A stretch of 64,000 nt of DNA from Dawidia soli. Its GTDB lineage: Bacteria > Bacteroidota > Bacteroidia > Cytophagales > Cyclobacteriaceae. Below, piece after piece: positions 54,162 to 63,548 of the stretch. Under the pieces are notes generated by a model. That model searched no databases and had not been told where the DNA came from. It saw only the letters and a program-made list of their open reading frames with translations. Every line of letters starts with the position of its first letter. Positions within the stretch are counted from its first letter, which is position 1. The stretch is taken from NCBI RefSeq assembly GCF_018598185.1, contig NZ_JAHESC010000015.1:1-64000 (forward strand). Direction: 5' to 3'. The translations under genes and the position numbers were made by a program.

Positions 54162-54211
54162 GATCGTATCGTTTAAGCCTGAAATTCAGGCAAAAGATAA
54201 GCAATCGCCTC

Positions 54212-54844
54212 TTACGCCAGCAATGCTACGATCGAAAAGAAATGGGCGGCGCTGCCCGCCAGCACAAACATGTGCCAGATGCCGTGAAAGTAGCGAACGT
54301 TGTCGCGTACAAAGAAGACTGTGCCTGCCGTATAGAACACACCGCCCAGCAACAGGAAGATGAAGCTCTTCATGGGCAGGGCGTCGTACAACGGCTTTAC
54401 CGCCAGCATGCCCATCCAGCCCATCACCACGTAGAGAATGGTGGAAAGCATTTCCTTCTTACCGGTATAAAAAGCCTTGAGCACAATGCCCAGGATGGCA
54501 CACCCCCAGATCACGCCCAGGATGGTCCAGCCTACCCAGCCCTGCAACGCCGTGAGACAGAACGGTGTATAGGTGCCGGCAATAAGCAGATAGATCGACA
54601 TGTGATCGAACTTGCGGAAGAGGAACTTGGCGCGGTCGTGTGTGAGGCTGTGATAGAGCGTGGAGGCGAGGTATAAGATCAGCATCGTGGCACCGAAAAT
54701 GGAAAAGCTCACCACGTGCCAGGCGGTGCCTTTGACGGCGGCGACGATGATCAAAAAGACCAGGGCCACGGCGGCCAATACTGCGCCGAGCCCATGGGTG
54801 ATGGCATTCGCAACTTCTTCTGCTTTTGTCTGGATTCCTTTCAT
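54212..54844 (-). CDS. Hemolysin III / PAQR-family membrane protein
   Basis: 210 residues from the ATG at 54844 (a longer frame to 54994 has no family support). Seven membrane helices. The conserved metal-site residues of the PAQR/CREST superfamily are present: LYHSLTHD (Ser/His), FDHMSIYLLIAGTYTPF (Asp-His) and FHGIWHMFVLAGSAAHF (H-x3-H). Members are zinc-dependent membrane hydrolases or receptors; bacterial roles are unclear. It lies in the D-amino-acid cluster, 50 bases before the RidA gene. Confidence 0.92.
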   Translation of the reverse strand: MKGIQTKAEEVANAITHGLGAVLAAVALVFLIIVAAVKGTAWHVVSFSIFGATMLILYLASTLYHSLTHDRAKFLFRKFDHMSIYLLIAGTYTPFCLTALQGWVGWTILGVIWGCAILGIVLKAFYTGKKEMLSTILYVVMGWMGMLAVKPLYDALPMKSFIFLLLGGVFYTAGTVFFVRDNVRYFHGIWHMFVLAGSAAHFFSIVALLA

Positions 54845-54921
54845 GGCGATGCTAAGAAAATAAAGTCTACAGTGGACAAACGCAACGCTGCGGCAAAAAG
54901 TCCACATACGTCCGAAATTTA

Positions 54922-56232
54922 TTACAGGATCGCCTGCAAAATCATGACGCCGATCAGTCCGCATACAGAAACAATCGTTTCCATCAACGACCATGACCGG
55001 ATCGTTTCGCGGATCGACAGATTAAAATATTCTTTAAAAAGCCAGAAGCCTGTATCGTTCACGTGCGAGAACATGAGGCTGCCGGCGCCCACCGAGATCA
55101 CCATCAGGTTCGGATCGACATGCAGCGTGCCCATCAGTGGCGCGAGCACGCCCGCGGCGGTCAACCCGGCCACGGTGGCGGAACCGACGCACACGCGGAT
55201 GACACTGGCGATGCCCCAGCCCAGCACGAGCGGGTGGATGTCCAGCGCGCCCAGCATGCCGGCAATCTCACTGCTCACACCGCTTTCGATCAGGATCTGT
55301 TTGAGGGCGCCCGCGCCGCTGGTGATCATCAGGATCATGGCGACGTCTTTGACAGCATCGCCATACGCATCCATGATGCGCGACATCTTCATCTGCTGCC
55401 CCAGACCCAGTGTGAAGGTTGCTACACCCAGCGAGACGAGCATGACGATGGACGGATCGGTGATGAAGGCGACCACCGGCACTTTGGCGGCCGAAGGTTC
55501 GATGGCGGCAACGAGCGAGGTCACGCCCAGCAGAATGACCGGCAGCAGCGAGGTAAAGATGCTGATAAAGAGTCCCGGCAACTGGCTTTCGGGCAGGGGC
55601 GCTGCGTGCGCCATCTTGCTAAAGGGGGGATTGATGTCGCGCAAGGTGCGTGTAAAGACAGGGCCGGCCAGGATCAGCGTAGGAATGGCGATGACAACAC
55701 CGTAGAGCAAGGTCGTGCTGATGTCGGCATTAAACTGTTCCGCCAGGGCGGTAGGCGAGGGGTGCGGCGGCAGAAAGCCGTGGGTGACCGACAGCGAAGC
55801 GATCATCGGCAACCCGATATATACCGCCGGCAATTTATAGCGGTACGCAACCGAGAAGATCAGGGGCACGACCAGCATAAACCCCACGTTGTAAAACAGC
55901 GGTATGCCGATCATAAAGCCCGTGGCCATCAGGGCCCATTGCACATTCTTCTCGCCGAACAAACGCACCATGGACGAGGCGATCTGCTGCGCGGCGCCGC
56001 TCTCGGCCACCAGCTTGCCCAGCATGGCACCGGCCACGATGATGATGAGCAGGCCGCCGAGCATATCGCCAATGCCTTTTTGCACGGCACCAGCCACCAT
56101 GGCCGGAGGCATCTTCAGCAGCAAGCCCGCCAGAATAGAGATGATGAGAAAAGAGAGGAAAGCATTGACCTTGCAGAGCGAGATCAGCACCACCAGCAAG
56201 GCGATGCAAAAGAAGATAATGACCAGCGACAT
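54922..56232 (-). CDS. GntP-family symporter (gluconate or related carboxylate)
   Basis: 436 residues, about 12 membrane helices. IGIPLFYNVGFMLVVPLIFS and SVTHGFLPPHPSPTALAEQF are the hallmarks of the GntP family. Members carry gluconate, fructuronate, or D-serine (DsdX) with protons. Its place behind the dipeptidase, D-threonine-aldolase-like and RidA genes favours a D-amino acid such as D-serine or D-threonine as the substrate (inference). First gene in the direction of transcription; 77 bases before the hemolysin-III-like gene. Confidence 0.92.
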   Translation of the reverse strand: MSLVIIFFCIALLVVLISLCKVNAFLSFLIISILAGLLLKMPPAMVAGAVQKGIGDMLGGLLIIIVAGAMLGKLVAESGAAQQIASSMVRLFGEKNVQWALMATGFMIGIPLFYNVGFMLVVPLIFSVAYRYKLPAVYIGLPMIASLSVTHGFLPPHPSPTALAEQFNADISTTLLYGVVIAIPTLILAGPVFTRTLRDINPPFSKMAHAAPLPESQLPGLFISIFTSLLPVILLGVTSLVAAIEPSAAKVPVVAFITDPSIVMLVSLGVATFTLGLGQQMKMSRIMDAYGDAVKDVAMILMITSGAGALKQILIESGVSSEIAGMLGALDIHPLVLGWGIASVIRVCVGSATVAGLTAAGVLAPLMGTLHVDPNLMVISVGAGSLMFSHVNDTGFWLFKEYFNLSIRETIRSWSLMETIVSVCGLIGVMILQAIL

Positions 56233-56343
56233 CGTTCAGTAACGTGGGGTTAGGGTTGGTTATGCAAACGAAATCTACTGAAAAAAGTAGAAAGTCGTCG
56301 CACCATCTATCCCAACGTCACGGCCTTTGCCGGACACGGCTGT

Positions 56344-56568
56344 CTAGAACTTATCCGGGATCTGGATGATCCGCACGACGATCTCGTGCGGGTCGCCGTC
56401 TTTGTCCAGCAGGCTGAACTTCACCATGGGGTTGTCGCGGCGGATGTTGCTTTCAACGTGGATCACCTGGTTGTCCTGCAGGTGTTTTTCCAGTTCCTTT
56501 TGGAGTATGTAGAGCGCGTTGGCAAAATCGATTTCAAGCGGACTTGGGTTGTAGGAAGGGGTCTTCAT
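56344..56568 (-). CDS. Small conserved protein of unknown function
   Basis: 74 residues, no signal peptide: LEIDFANALYILQKELEKHL then a strand-rich end FSLLDKDGDPHEIVVRIIQI. A small alpha-beta protein, probably cytoplasmic. Seventeen bases downstream of fabH on the same strand, so co-transcribed with it. I know of no assigned role. Confidence 0.7.
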   Translation of the reverse strand: MKTPSYNPSPLEIDFANALYILQKELEKHLQDNQVIHVESNIRRDNPMVKFSLLDKDGDPHEIVVRIIQIPDKF

Positions 56569-56585
56569 GCTGGGGGTTTAGAGGG

Positions 56586-57587
56586 TTACCACCGTATCAG
56601 GGCCGAAGCCCACGTAAAGCCGCTGCCGAAGGCGGCTAAACAAATTAAATCATTTTCTTTGATTTTACCTTCGGCCCAGGCCTCGCTCAGCGCAATGGGG
56701 ATCGAGGCGGCCGTCGTGTTGCCGTAACGCATGATGTTGTTATACACCTGCGCATCGTTCAGCTCCAGCTTCTCCTGGATGTACTGGCTGATGCGTAAAT
56801 TGGCCTGGTGCGGCACCAGCAGGTTGATGTCTTCCTTGCGCAGCTTGTTGGCCTCGAGCGCCTCCTGGATCACCTCCATAAAGCGCACTACCGCGTGTTT
56901 AAACACCTGGTTACCGTTCATCACCACTTTAAACGTAGAAGTGTCGGTGATCTGTTCCGGCTGCCGCTCGGCATGCGGACGGCTGCTGCCGGGATCTTTG
57001 ACATAGAGCTCCTCGGCAAAGCGCCCGTCGGAGTGCAGGTGGGTAGAAAGCACCCCGGGCTTATCAGACGCCTGCAGGATCACGGCGCCCGCGCCGTCGC
57101 CAAAGATCACGGCCGTATTGCGGCCCCGTGTTGAAATGTCCAGCGCCGTCGATTGGATCTCGGCGCCGACCACCAGCACGTTCTTATACATGCCCGTCTT
57201 GATGAACTGGTCCGCTACCGACACGGCATAGATAAAGCCCGAGCACGCGTTGCGTATATCCAATGCGGCAATGCTTCCGTCCAGCCCCAGCTCGCGCTGC
57301 AGCAGCACGCCCGAACCCGGGAAGAAATAGTCGGGCGTAATGGTGGCAAAGACAATAAAGTCGATGTCCGTCTCCTTCAGCTTAGCGCGCTCCAGCGCCA
57401 TGCGGGTAGCCTTGGCCGCCATGTTGGCCACGGTATCTTGTCCAGGGTCCATCCACCGCCGTTCGCGGATACCTGTTCGCTCGACGATCCAGGCGTCGTT
57501 GGTGTCCATGACGGTAGAGAGGTAATCGTTTGTAATTACCCGGTCCGGCACGTGGTGCCCCAGACCTATGATCCTGGAATAGCGCAT
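56586..57587 (-). CDS. fabH: 3-oxoacyl-[acyl-carrier-protein] synthase III
   Basis: 333 residues. Thiolase-fold triad Cys115 (DIRNACSGF), His260 (LLVPHQANLRI) and Asn290 (RYGNTTAAS). It condenses acetyl- or branched acyl-CoA with malonyl-ACP to start fatty acid synthesis. ITNDYLSTVMDTNDAWI and RERRWMDPGQ are as in FabH. The Bacteroidota usually make branched chains, which would fit a branched acyl-CoA preference (inference). 45 bases from the end of leuS. Confidence 0.95.
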   Translation of the reverse strand: MRYSRIIGLGHHVPDRVITNDYLSTVMDTNDAWIVERTGIRERRWMDPGQDTVANMAAKATRMALERAKLKETDIDFIVFATITPDYFFPGSGVLLQRELGLDGSIAALDIRNACSGFIYAVSVADQFIKTGMYKNVLVVGAEIQSTALDISTRGRNTAVIFGDGAGAVILQASDKPGVLSTHLHSDGRFAEELYVKDPGSSRPHAERQPEQITDTSTFKVVMNGNQVFKHAVVRFMEVIQEALEANKLRKEDINLLVPHQANLRISQYIQEKLELNDAQVYNNIMRYGNTTAASIPIALSEAWAEGKIKENDLICLAAFGSGFTWASALIRW

Positions 57588-57632
57588 TCGATTGAGTTTA
57601 GTAGGTAAAAATAGGGAAATGTCGTGGCTTTT

Positions 57633-60443
57633 TTACACCACGATGTTCACGATCCGACCCGGCACGATGATGACCTTTTTCGGCGCCTTTCCCTCTGTCC
57701 ATTTCAGTACCGCTTCCTCGGCCAGCACGACCTTCTCCATGTCGGCCGTCGGCATGTCCAACGCGAAGTTCATCTTTGCCCGCACTTTGCCGTTGATCGA
57801 AATGGGATATTCGAACGAGCTTTCGGTGAGGTACTGCTCGTCCACCTTCGGGTATGCAGCCTGGAGGATCGACTCGGCGTGGCCCAGCTTGCTCCACAGC
57901 TCTTCGGTGATGTGCGGGGCGAACGGTGACAACGCAATGACCAGTGGCTCCAGCGCGGCGCGCTTGTTACACTTCAGCGTGCTCAGCTCGTTGCTGCAGA
58001 TCATAAACTCGCTCACCGACGTGTTGAACGAGAAACGCTCGATGTCTTCGGCTACTTTCTTCAGCGTCTTGTGCACGACCTTCCACTCGTCGCGGGTAGG
58101 CTCGTCGTTACTCACCACGAAGTTGCTCTGGTTGTCGTGGAAGAGGTTCCAGAAACGGCGCAGGAATTTATACACCCCGTCGATGCCGGCCGTGTTCCAC
58201 GGCTTTGACAGCTCCAGCGGGCCGAGGAACATTTCGTACATGCGCAGCGTGTCGGCGCCGTAGCCGCTGACGATATCGTCGGGGTTCACCACGTTGTAAT
58301 AACGCTTCGACATCTTGTCGACTTCAGAACCGCAGATGTACTTGCCATTCTCGAGGATCAGCTCGATGTCTTTCAAATCATCGCGCCAGTTCTTGAACTT
58401 CTCAACGTCCAGCACATCGCCGTCGACAAAGGTCACGTCAACGTGCAGCGGGGTGACCTCATATTGCTTGCGCAGGTTATACGACACAAATTTATTGGTG
58501 CCGTTGATCCGATACGCCAGCTTGGAAACACCCTGAATGTGGCCCTGGTTGATCAGCTTGCGGAAGGGCTCTTCCGATTTCACATGCCCCAGATCTTTCA
58601 GCACCTTGCACCAGAAGCGCGAGTACAGTAAGTGACCCGTGGCGTGCTCGGATCCGCCCATATACAGGTCTACATCCTGCCAGTAATCGATGGCTTCCTT
58701 GCCCGCAAAAGCCTGGCTGTTCTGCGGATCCATATACCGGAACCAGTACCAGCTGGAGCCGGCCCAACCGGGCATGGTGGTCAGCTCGTAGGAAAAGCCT
58801 TTGTAGTTCCAGTCCTTCGCGCGGCCCAGGGGCGGCTCGCCCGTCTCTGTCGGTTTATAGGCGTCGATCTCGGGCAAGGTCACCGGCAGGTCGTTGGTGT
58901 CGACCAGCTTGGGGACGCCGTTTTCGAAATATACCGGGAACGGCTCGCCCCAATACCGCTGACGACCGAAGATCGCATCGCGCATGCGGAAGTTGACCTT
59001 GCGTACGCCGATGCCCAGCGTCTCCACTTTCTGCAGGGCCTTCTCGATCGCTTTATTCCACGGCAGGCCGTTCAGAAAATCGGAGTTGATCATCGTGCCC
59101 GACTTGGGCTCGAAGTTGTCTTTGGTGATATCGCTGGTAGGGCCTTCCAGTACGTCGACGACGGGAAGGTTGAAGTGTTTGGCAAAAGCATAGTCGCGTG
59201 TGTCGCTAGACGGCACTGCCATGACGGCGCCCGTGCCATAGCCCGCCAGCACATAGTCGGCGATCCACACCGGCACCTTGGCCTGGTTGAACGGATTGAC
59301 GACATACGCCCCGGTAAAAGCACCGGTGATGCGCTTCACCTCGCTCATGCGGTCGCGCTCGCTGCGGTTCCTGGCCACCTCTACATATTTGCTCACCTCG
59401 TCGCGCTGCCCGGGCGTGGTGATCTTCTCCACCAGCTCATGCTCGGGCGCAATGACCATGAAGGTCACGCCGTAGATCGTATCGATGCGCGTGGTAAAGA
59501 CGCGGATAGAATCGTCTGTGCCGTCCACCTGGAAATCGAGCTCGCAGCCGGTCGACTTACCGATCCAGTTGCGTTGCATTTCGCGCACGGGCTCGGGCCA
59601 GTCGATCGTGTCCAGCCCTTTCAGCAGGCGCTCGGCATAGGCGGTGATCCGCATGCTCCACTGCATCATTTTGATGCGCTCCACCGGGTAGCCCCCGCGT
59701 TCGGACACGCCGTCTTTGATCTCGTCGTTCGACAACACCGTGCCCAGCGCCGCGCACCAGTTCACCATGGTCTCGCTCAGGTAGGCGATGCGATATTGCT
59801 GCAGGATGTTCTCCTTCTCGGCAGCGTTCCATGCCTGCCACTGAGAGGCGGTAAAGGGCTGCGCGTTATCGTCGCATACGGCTTCGATGCCCTGGTTGCC
59901 CTGCTTTTCAAACGCGGCGATCAGGGTCTCGATCGGCTCAGCGGCGCCGTCGGGTGCCGGTTGGCCATGCACCGTGCGGGATTTTTTATTATACCAGCTG
60001 TTGAACAGCTGCATGAAGATCCACTGCGTCCATCGGTAATATGCCGGGTCGGACGTTTGTACCTCGCGATCCCAGTCGTAGGAGAAGCCGATCTGGCGCA
60101 GCTGGCGTTTATAGGTCTCGATGTTCCTGGCGGTCGTGACGGCCGGGTGCTGGCCGGTCTGAATGGCATATTGTTCGGCCGGAAGCCCGAAAGCGTCAAA
60201 GCCCATCGGGTGCAATACGTTGAAGCCCTGGATGCGCTTATAGCGCGCAACGATGTCCGAAGCGATGTAGCCGAGCGGGTGCCCTACGTGCAGCCCTGCG
60301 CCCGAAGGGTAGGGAAACATGTCCAGCACATAATATTTAGGCTTGGAAGTGTCGTTCGTGACCTTGTAGGCCCCGGTTTTTGCCCACGTCTCCTGCCATT
60401 TCTGCTCGATGCGTTTGATCTCGTCTTTGCTGTAATCGGCCAT
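57633..60443 (-). CDS. leuS: Leucyl-tRNA synthetase
   Basis: 936 residues from the ATG at 60443 (the open frame to 60665 adds non-homologous sequence). HIGH-type motif HVGH at 52-55 (FPYPSGAGLHVGHPLGYI); CP1 editing domain with TGAFTGAYVVNPF and TGAVMAVPSSDTRDYAFAKH; KMSKR in EVDKMSKRYYNVVNPDDI. It charges tRNA-Leu in the cytoplasm. An insert of about 90 residues between ~190 and 260 (around KNTPAPDGAAEPIETLIAAF-like sequence; here PAPDGAAEPIETLIAAF) is longer than in E. coli, typical of the Bacteroidota form. Confidence 0.97.
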   Translation of the reverse strand: MADYSKDEIKRIEQKWQETWAKTGAYKVTNDTSKPKYYVLDMFPYPSGAGLHVGHPLGYIASDIVARYKRIQGFNVLHPMGFDAFGLPAEQYAIQTGQHPAVTTARNIETYKRQLRQIGFSYDWDREVQTSDPAYYRWTQWIFMQLFNSWYNKKSRTVHGQPAPDGAAEPIETLIAAFEKQGNQGIEAVCDDNAQPFTASQWQAWNAAEKENILQQYRIAYLSETMVNWCAALGTVLSNDEIKDGVSERGGYPVERIKMMQWSMRITAYAERLLKGLDTIDWPEPVREMQRNWIGKSTGCELDFQVDGTDDSIRVFTTRIDTIYGVTFMVIAPEHELVEKITTPGQRDEVSKYVEVARNRSERDRMSEVKRITGAFTGAYVVNPFNQAKVPVWIADYVLAGYGTGAVMAVPSSDTRDYAFAKHFNLPVVDVLEGPTSDITKDNFEPKSGTMINSDFLNGLPWNKAIEKALQKVETLGIGVRKVNFRMRDAIFGRQRYWGEPFPVYFENGVPKLVDTNDLPVTLPEIDAYKPTETGEPPLGRAKDWNYKGFSYELTTMPGWAGSSWYWFRYMDPQNSQAFAGKEAIDYWQDVDLYMGGSEHATGHLLYSRFWCKVLKDLGHVKSEEPFRKLINQGHIQGVSKLAYRINGTNKFVSYNLRKQYEVTPLHVDVTFVDGDVLDVEKFKNWRDDLKDIELILENGKYICGSEVDKMSKRYYNVVNPDDIVSGYGADTLRMYEMFLGPLELSKPWNTAGIDGVYKFLRRFWNLFHDNQSNFVVSNDEPTRDEWKVVHKTLKKVAEDIERFSFNTSVSEFMICSNELSTLKCNKRAALEPLVIALSPFAPHITEELWSKLGHAESILQAAYPKVDEQYLTESSFEYPISINGKVRAKMNFALDMPTADMEKVVLAEEAVLKWTEGKAPKKVIIVPGRIVNIVV

Positions 60444-60709
60444 TTTTGAAGATTCTATTGATAACGAACGGCAAAAATAAACGAATTCCTGGTACTGTAA
60501 GGGCCTACGCGCGGGGAATGCCGGCATAGGATAGCAGGCGCCGGCAGCTTTCCCCGCCGGGCAGGAGAAAGCCCGGGGCCGGCATTTTACAGTTGGTCGC
60601 GCCGGTCCGACAGTTCGGTAACCCTTTTTTGAGCCGGTGGTCGCAAACGTGAATTTTTGGATCATAAATCAAATAATCCAATACCCACGGTCCTTATCCC
60701 GAAACTACC

Positions 60710-62869
60710 ATGCGACTATTCTACACCGTCCTGCTGCTTATCACGCTCTCGTCCGCCCTTGCACAGACCAGGCTTACCGGCCGTGTGACCGACCGGCAAG
60801 GCAACGGCATACCCCTGGCCAATGTGATCCTGGCAGACACCTACGACGGTGCCACCACCGACAATGCGGGCATGTTCGCCTTCGAAACATTCGAGACGGG
60901 CACACAAAAGCTGGTCATCCGATTTGTGGGATATAAAGATTTTGAGCAGGCGGTTATACTGGGCGGCAAGCCCCTCGTGATACAGGCCACGCTGGAGGAG
61001 GCCATCAACGAGCTGGACGCCGTGGAAATCACCGCGGGCTCGTTCATGGCCAGTGACGAGTCGCGCCGCACGGTGCTCAAGGCGATCGACATTGCCACCA
61101 CCGCCGGCGCGACGGCCGACATTGCCGGCGCGCTGAACACGCTGCCGGGCACCCAAAAGGTAGGCGAGAGCGGCCGCCTGTTCGTACGCGGCGGCGACGG
61201 TAACGAAACCAAAACATTCATCGACGGCATGTTGGTGTTGGATGCCTATGGCCCGGCCGCGCCCAACACGCCTTCGCGCGGACGCTTTCTACCGTTCATG
61301 TTCAAAGGCACCAGCTTTAGCACCGGGGGGTATTCTGCCGAATACGGCCAGGCATTGTCTTCCGCCCTGGTGCTGGACTCGCGCGACAAGGCCGAGATGA
61401 CGCGTACAGACATCGGGTTGTTGTCGGTGGGTGGCGACGTTGCGCACACGCAGGCGTGGGAGCGCGGCTCCATCGCGGGCAAGCTGCAATACACCAACAT
61501 CCGTCCTTACTTCGGACTGATAAACCAGGAGATCGACTGGAAAACACCGCCCGCATCGTGGGAAGGGGTCGGCGCCTTCCGTCACCAGGTCGGTAAGACC
61601 GGTATGGTAAAAGTATACGGCAACATGAGCCGCACCGACTTCTCGTTATACCAGCACGACATCGACAACCCCGCCAGCCGTGTAGCCTACGCGCTGCAAA
61701 ACGACTACCGCTATATCAATGGGTTCTACAAAGACGTGCTGAGCGAACGCTGGACAGTGCGGGGCGGGGCCGCCTATACCTATCAGCGGAACGACGCGCA
61801 CACCGGCACCACCGCTACGCTGGAGACGGAGGAAGGTATACATGCCAAAACGGTGTTCGAAGGCACGCTTACCGACAAGATCGAGTTGAAGACCGGCGCG
61901 GAAGTGCTGCAACGCCACTATCGCCAGGACATTCGCACAGCGGACATGCCCACCGGCGTCCGGGCGTTTGATGAAACCTGCGCGGCCGTATTTGCCGAAG
62001 CCGACGTGTATACCAGCAACCGTTTTGTAACACGCGCCGGTGTACGGGGAGAGTATAATACGCTGACCGACAAGACTTCCGTCGACCCGCGCGTATCCAT
62101 GGCCTATAAAACGGGCAAGGTGGGTCAGGTGTCCCTCGCGTATGGCATCTTCCGGCAGACAGCCAATAACACCTGGGTGCGCCTGCAATCCGACCTGGAG
62201 GCCGAGAAGGCCGAGCACTACATCCTGAACTACCAGCGCATTACCGGCGGCCGTACCTTGCGCGTGGAAACGTACTACAAGCGCTATCGCGACCTGGTAA
62301 AGTATACCGGCACCGCGGACGAGCCGATCCTGTTAAACAATACCGGACATGGCTATGCGCAAGGCGTGGAGCTCTTCTGGCGCGACAATGAAACGGTGCG
62401 GGGCGTGGACTATTGGGTGTCATACTCGTATCTCGACACACGGCGCAACTACCTGAACTACCCGGCGTCGTCTATGCCCGCGTTTGCCTCCCGGCACAAC
62501 GCTTCGCTGGTGGTGAAATATTTCATCGAGCCCTTAAAAAGCCAGGTGGGTACGACGTATTCGTATACCAGCGGCCGCCCGTATGACAACCCTAACCAGG
62601 CGTCGTTCAACAACGGGCGCACGCCGTACTACAGCGACCTGAGCCTGAACTGGAGCTACCTGCCCAAGCCTTACCTGATCGTATACCTCTCGTGCACCAA
62701 CGTGCTGGGCCGCGACAATATCTTTGGCTATACCTATAGCGATACCCCCGGCACGGACGGTCTCTACAACAGCCGCCCCGTACGTCAGGCCGCGCCGCGC
62801 TTTTTGTTCGTCGGCATCTTCCTCACGCTGTCGAAAGACAGATTGGTCAATCAGCTACCGACGCTTTAA
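60710..62869 (+). CDS. TonB-dependent receptor
   Basis: 719 residues. Signal peptide ~1-19 (RLFYTVLLLITLSSALAQ). An Ig-like carboxypeptidase-regulatory domain (~22-100, GRVTDRQGNGIPLANVILAD) leads into the plug (~115-225, LNTLPGTQKVGESGRLFVRG; FIDGMLVLDAY), then a 22-strand barrel to the C-terminal VGIFLTLSKD. It imports a large ligand (metal chelate, vitamin or peptide) through the outer membrane using TonB. No SusD-like partner follows; instead a small exported protein and a histidine kinase follow. Upstream start region is AT-rich with no clear operator. Confidence 0.9.
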   Translation: MRLFYTVLLLITLSSALAQTRLTGRVTDRQGNGIPLANVILADTYDGATTDNAGMFAFETFETGTQKLVIRFVGYKDFEQAVILGGKPLVIQATLEEAINELDAVEITAGSFMASDESRRTVLKAIDIATTAGATADIAGALNTLPGTQKVGESGRLFVRGGDGNETKTFIDGMLVLDAYGPAAPNTPSRGRFLPFMFKGTSFSTGGYSAEYGQALSSALVLDSRDKAEMTRTDIGLLSVGGDVAHTQAWERGSIAGKLQYTNIRPYFGLINQEIDWKTPPASWEGVGAFRHQVGKTGMVKVYGNMSRTDFSLYQHDIDNPASRVAYALQNDYRYINGFYKDVLSERWTVRGGAAYTYQRNDAHTGTTATLETEEGIHAKTVFEGTLTDKIELKTGAEVLQRHYRQDIRTADMPTGVRAFDETCAAVFAEADVYTSNRFVTRAGVRGEYNTLTDKTSVDPRVSMAYKTGKVGQVSLAYGIFRQTANNTWVRLQSDLEAEKAEHYILNYQRITGGRTLRVETYYKRYRDLVKYTGTADEPILLNNTGHGYAQGVELFWRDNETVRGVDYWVSYSYLDTRRNYLNYPASSMPAFASRHNASLVVKYFIEPLKSQVGTTYSYTSGRPYDNPNQASFNNGRTPYYSDLSLNWSYLPKPYLIVYLSCTNVLGRDNIFGYTYSDTPGTDGLYNSRPVRQAAPRFLFVGIFLTLSKDRLVNQLPTL

Positions 62870-62897
62870 TGAATACACCTTTTAATCTATCACGAAT

Positions 62898-63548
62898 ATG
62901 AAACATCTACGTCTTTCACTCCTCGTACTGCTGCTGAGCGGCATCAGCCTTTCCACCATCGCCCAGGGCGATCGTTATACGTCGGCCATGCAGCCGCACA
63001 TCCACACGGTGTATACCGTCGATACGGTGCCGTCGCTGCAAAATGCCGTGAACGCCTTTGAGCGGATCGGCGCGGCCGAAAAGACCCGCTGGGAGCCGCA
63101 CTACTACGCCGCGTTCGGTTGTGTGATGATGATGAACCACGAGCAGGACAAGCTTCAAAAAGACCGCTACCTCGACCAGGCGGAGAAAGCGCTGGCGCAG
63201 GCCACCGCCCTGGTGCCGCAGGAGTCGGAGGTGGTGGCGCTGGAAGGCTTCATCTATATGATGCGCCTGAGCATCGATCCCGCGGCCCGCGGTCAGAAGT
63301 ACGCGGCCCTGGCTTCGCAGACGTTTGGCCGTGCCGTGGCGTTGAACCCCGAAAACCCACGGGCGCTGGCATTGCAGGCGCAGATGCAGTATGGCATGGC
63401 CCAATTCTTTGGCTCGCCTACCACCGAGGCGTGCGCCACCGCGCGTGCCGCTATGGAAAAGTTTGCTACCTTCCGGGCGGTAAGTCCGCTGGCACCCCAG
63501 TGGGGCCAGTCCCTGGCAGAGAAACTGCAGGGCGCCTGCAAAGAATGA
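62898..63548 (+). CDS. Exported helical repeat protein, TPR-like
   Basis: 216 residues. Signal peptide ~1-22 (RLSLLVLLLSGISLSTIAQ). Helical hairpins RYLDQAEKALAQATALVPQE and QTFGRAVALNPENPRALALQ carry TPR-type spacing (the AxxLxP pattern) but only about two clear repeats. Periplasmic. 28 bases after the TonB receptor and overlapping the histidine kinase start (ATGA), so the three genes are one operon. Confidence 0.75.
   Translation: MKHLRLSLLVLLLSGISLSTIAQGDRYTSAMQPHIHTVYTVDTVPSLQNAVNAFERIGAAEKTRWEPHYYAAFGCVMMMNHEQDKLQKDRYLDQAEKALAQATALVPQESEVVALEGFIYMMRLSIDPAARGQKYAALASQTFGRAVALNPENPRALALQAQMQYGMAQFFGSPTTEACATARAAMEKFATFRAVSPLAPQWGQSLAEKLQGACKE

Noticed and set aside
58632-60449. 605-codon plus-strand frame opposite leuS
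   Set aside because: Antisense shadow of leucyl-tRNA synthetase.
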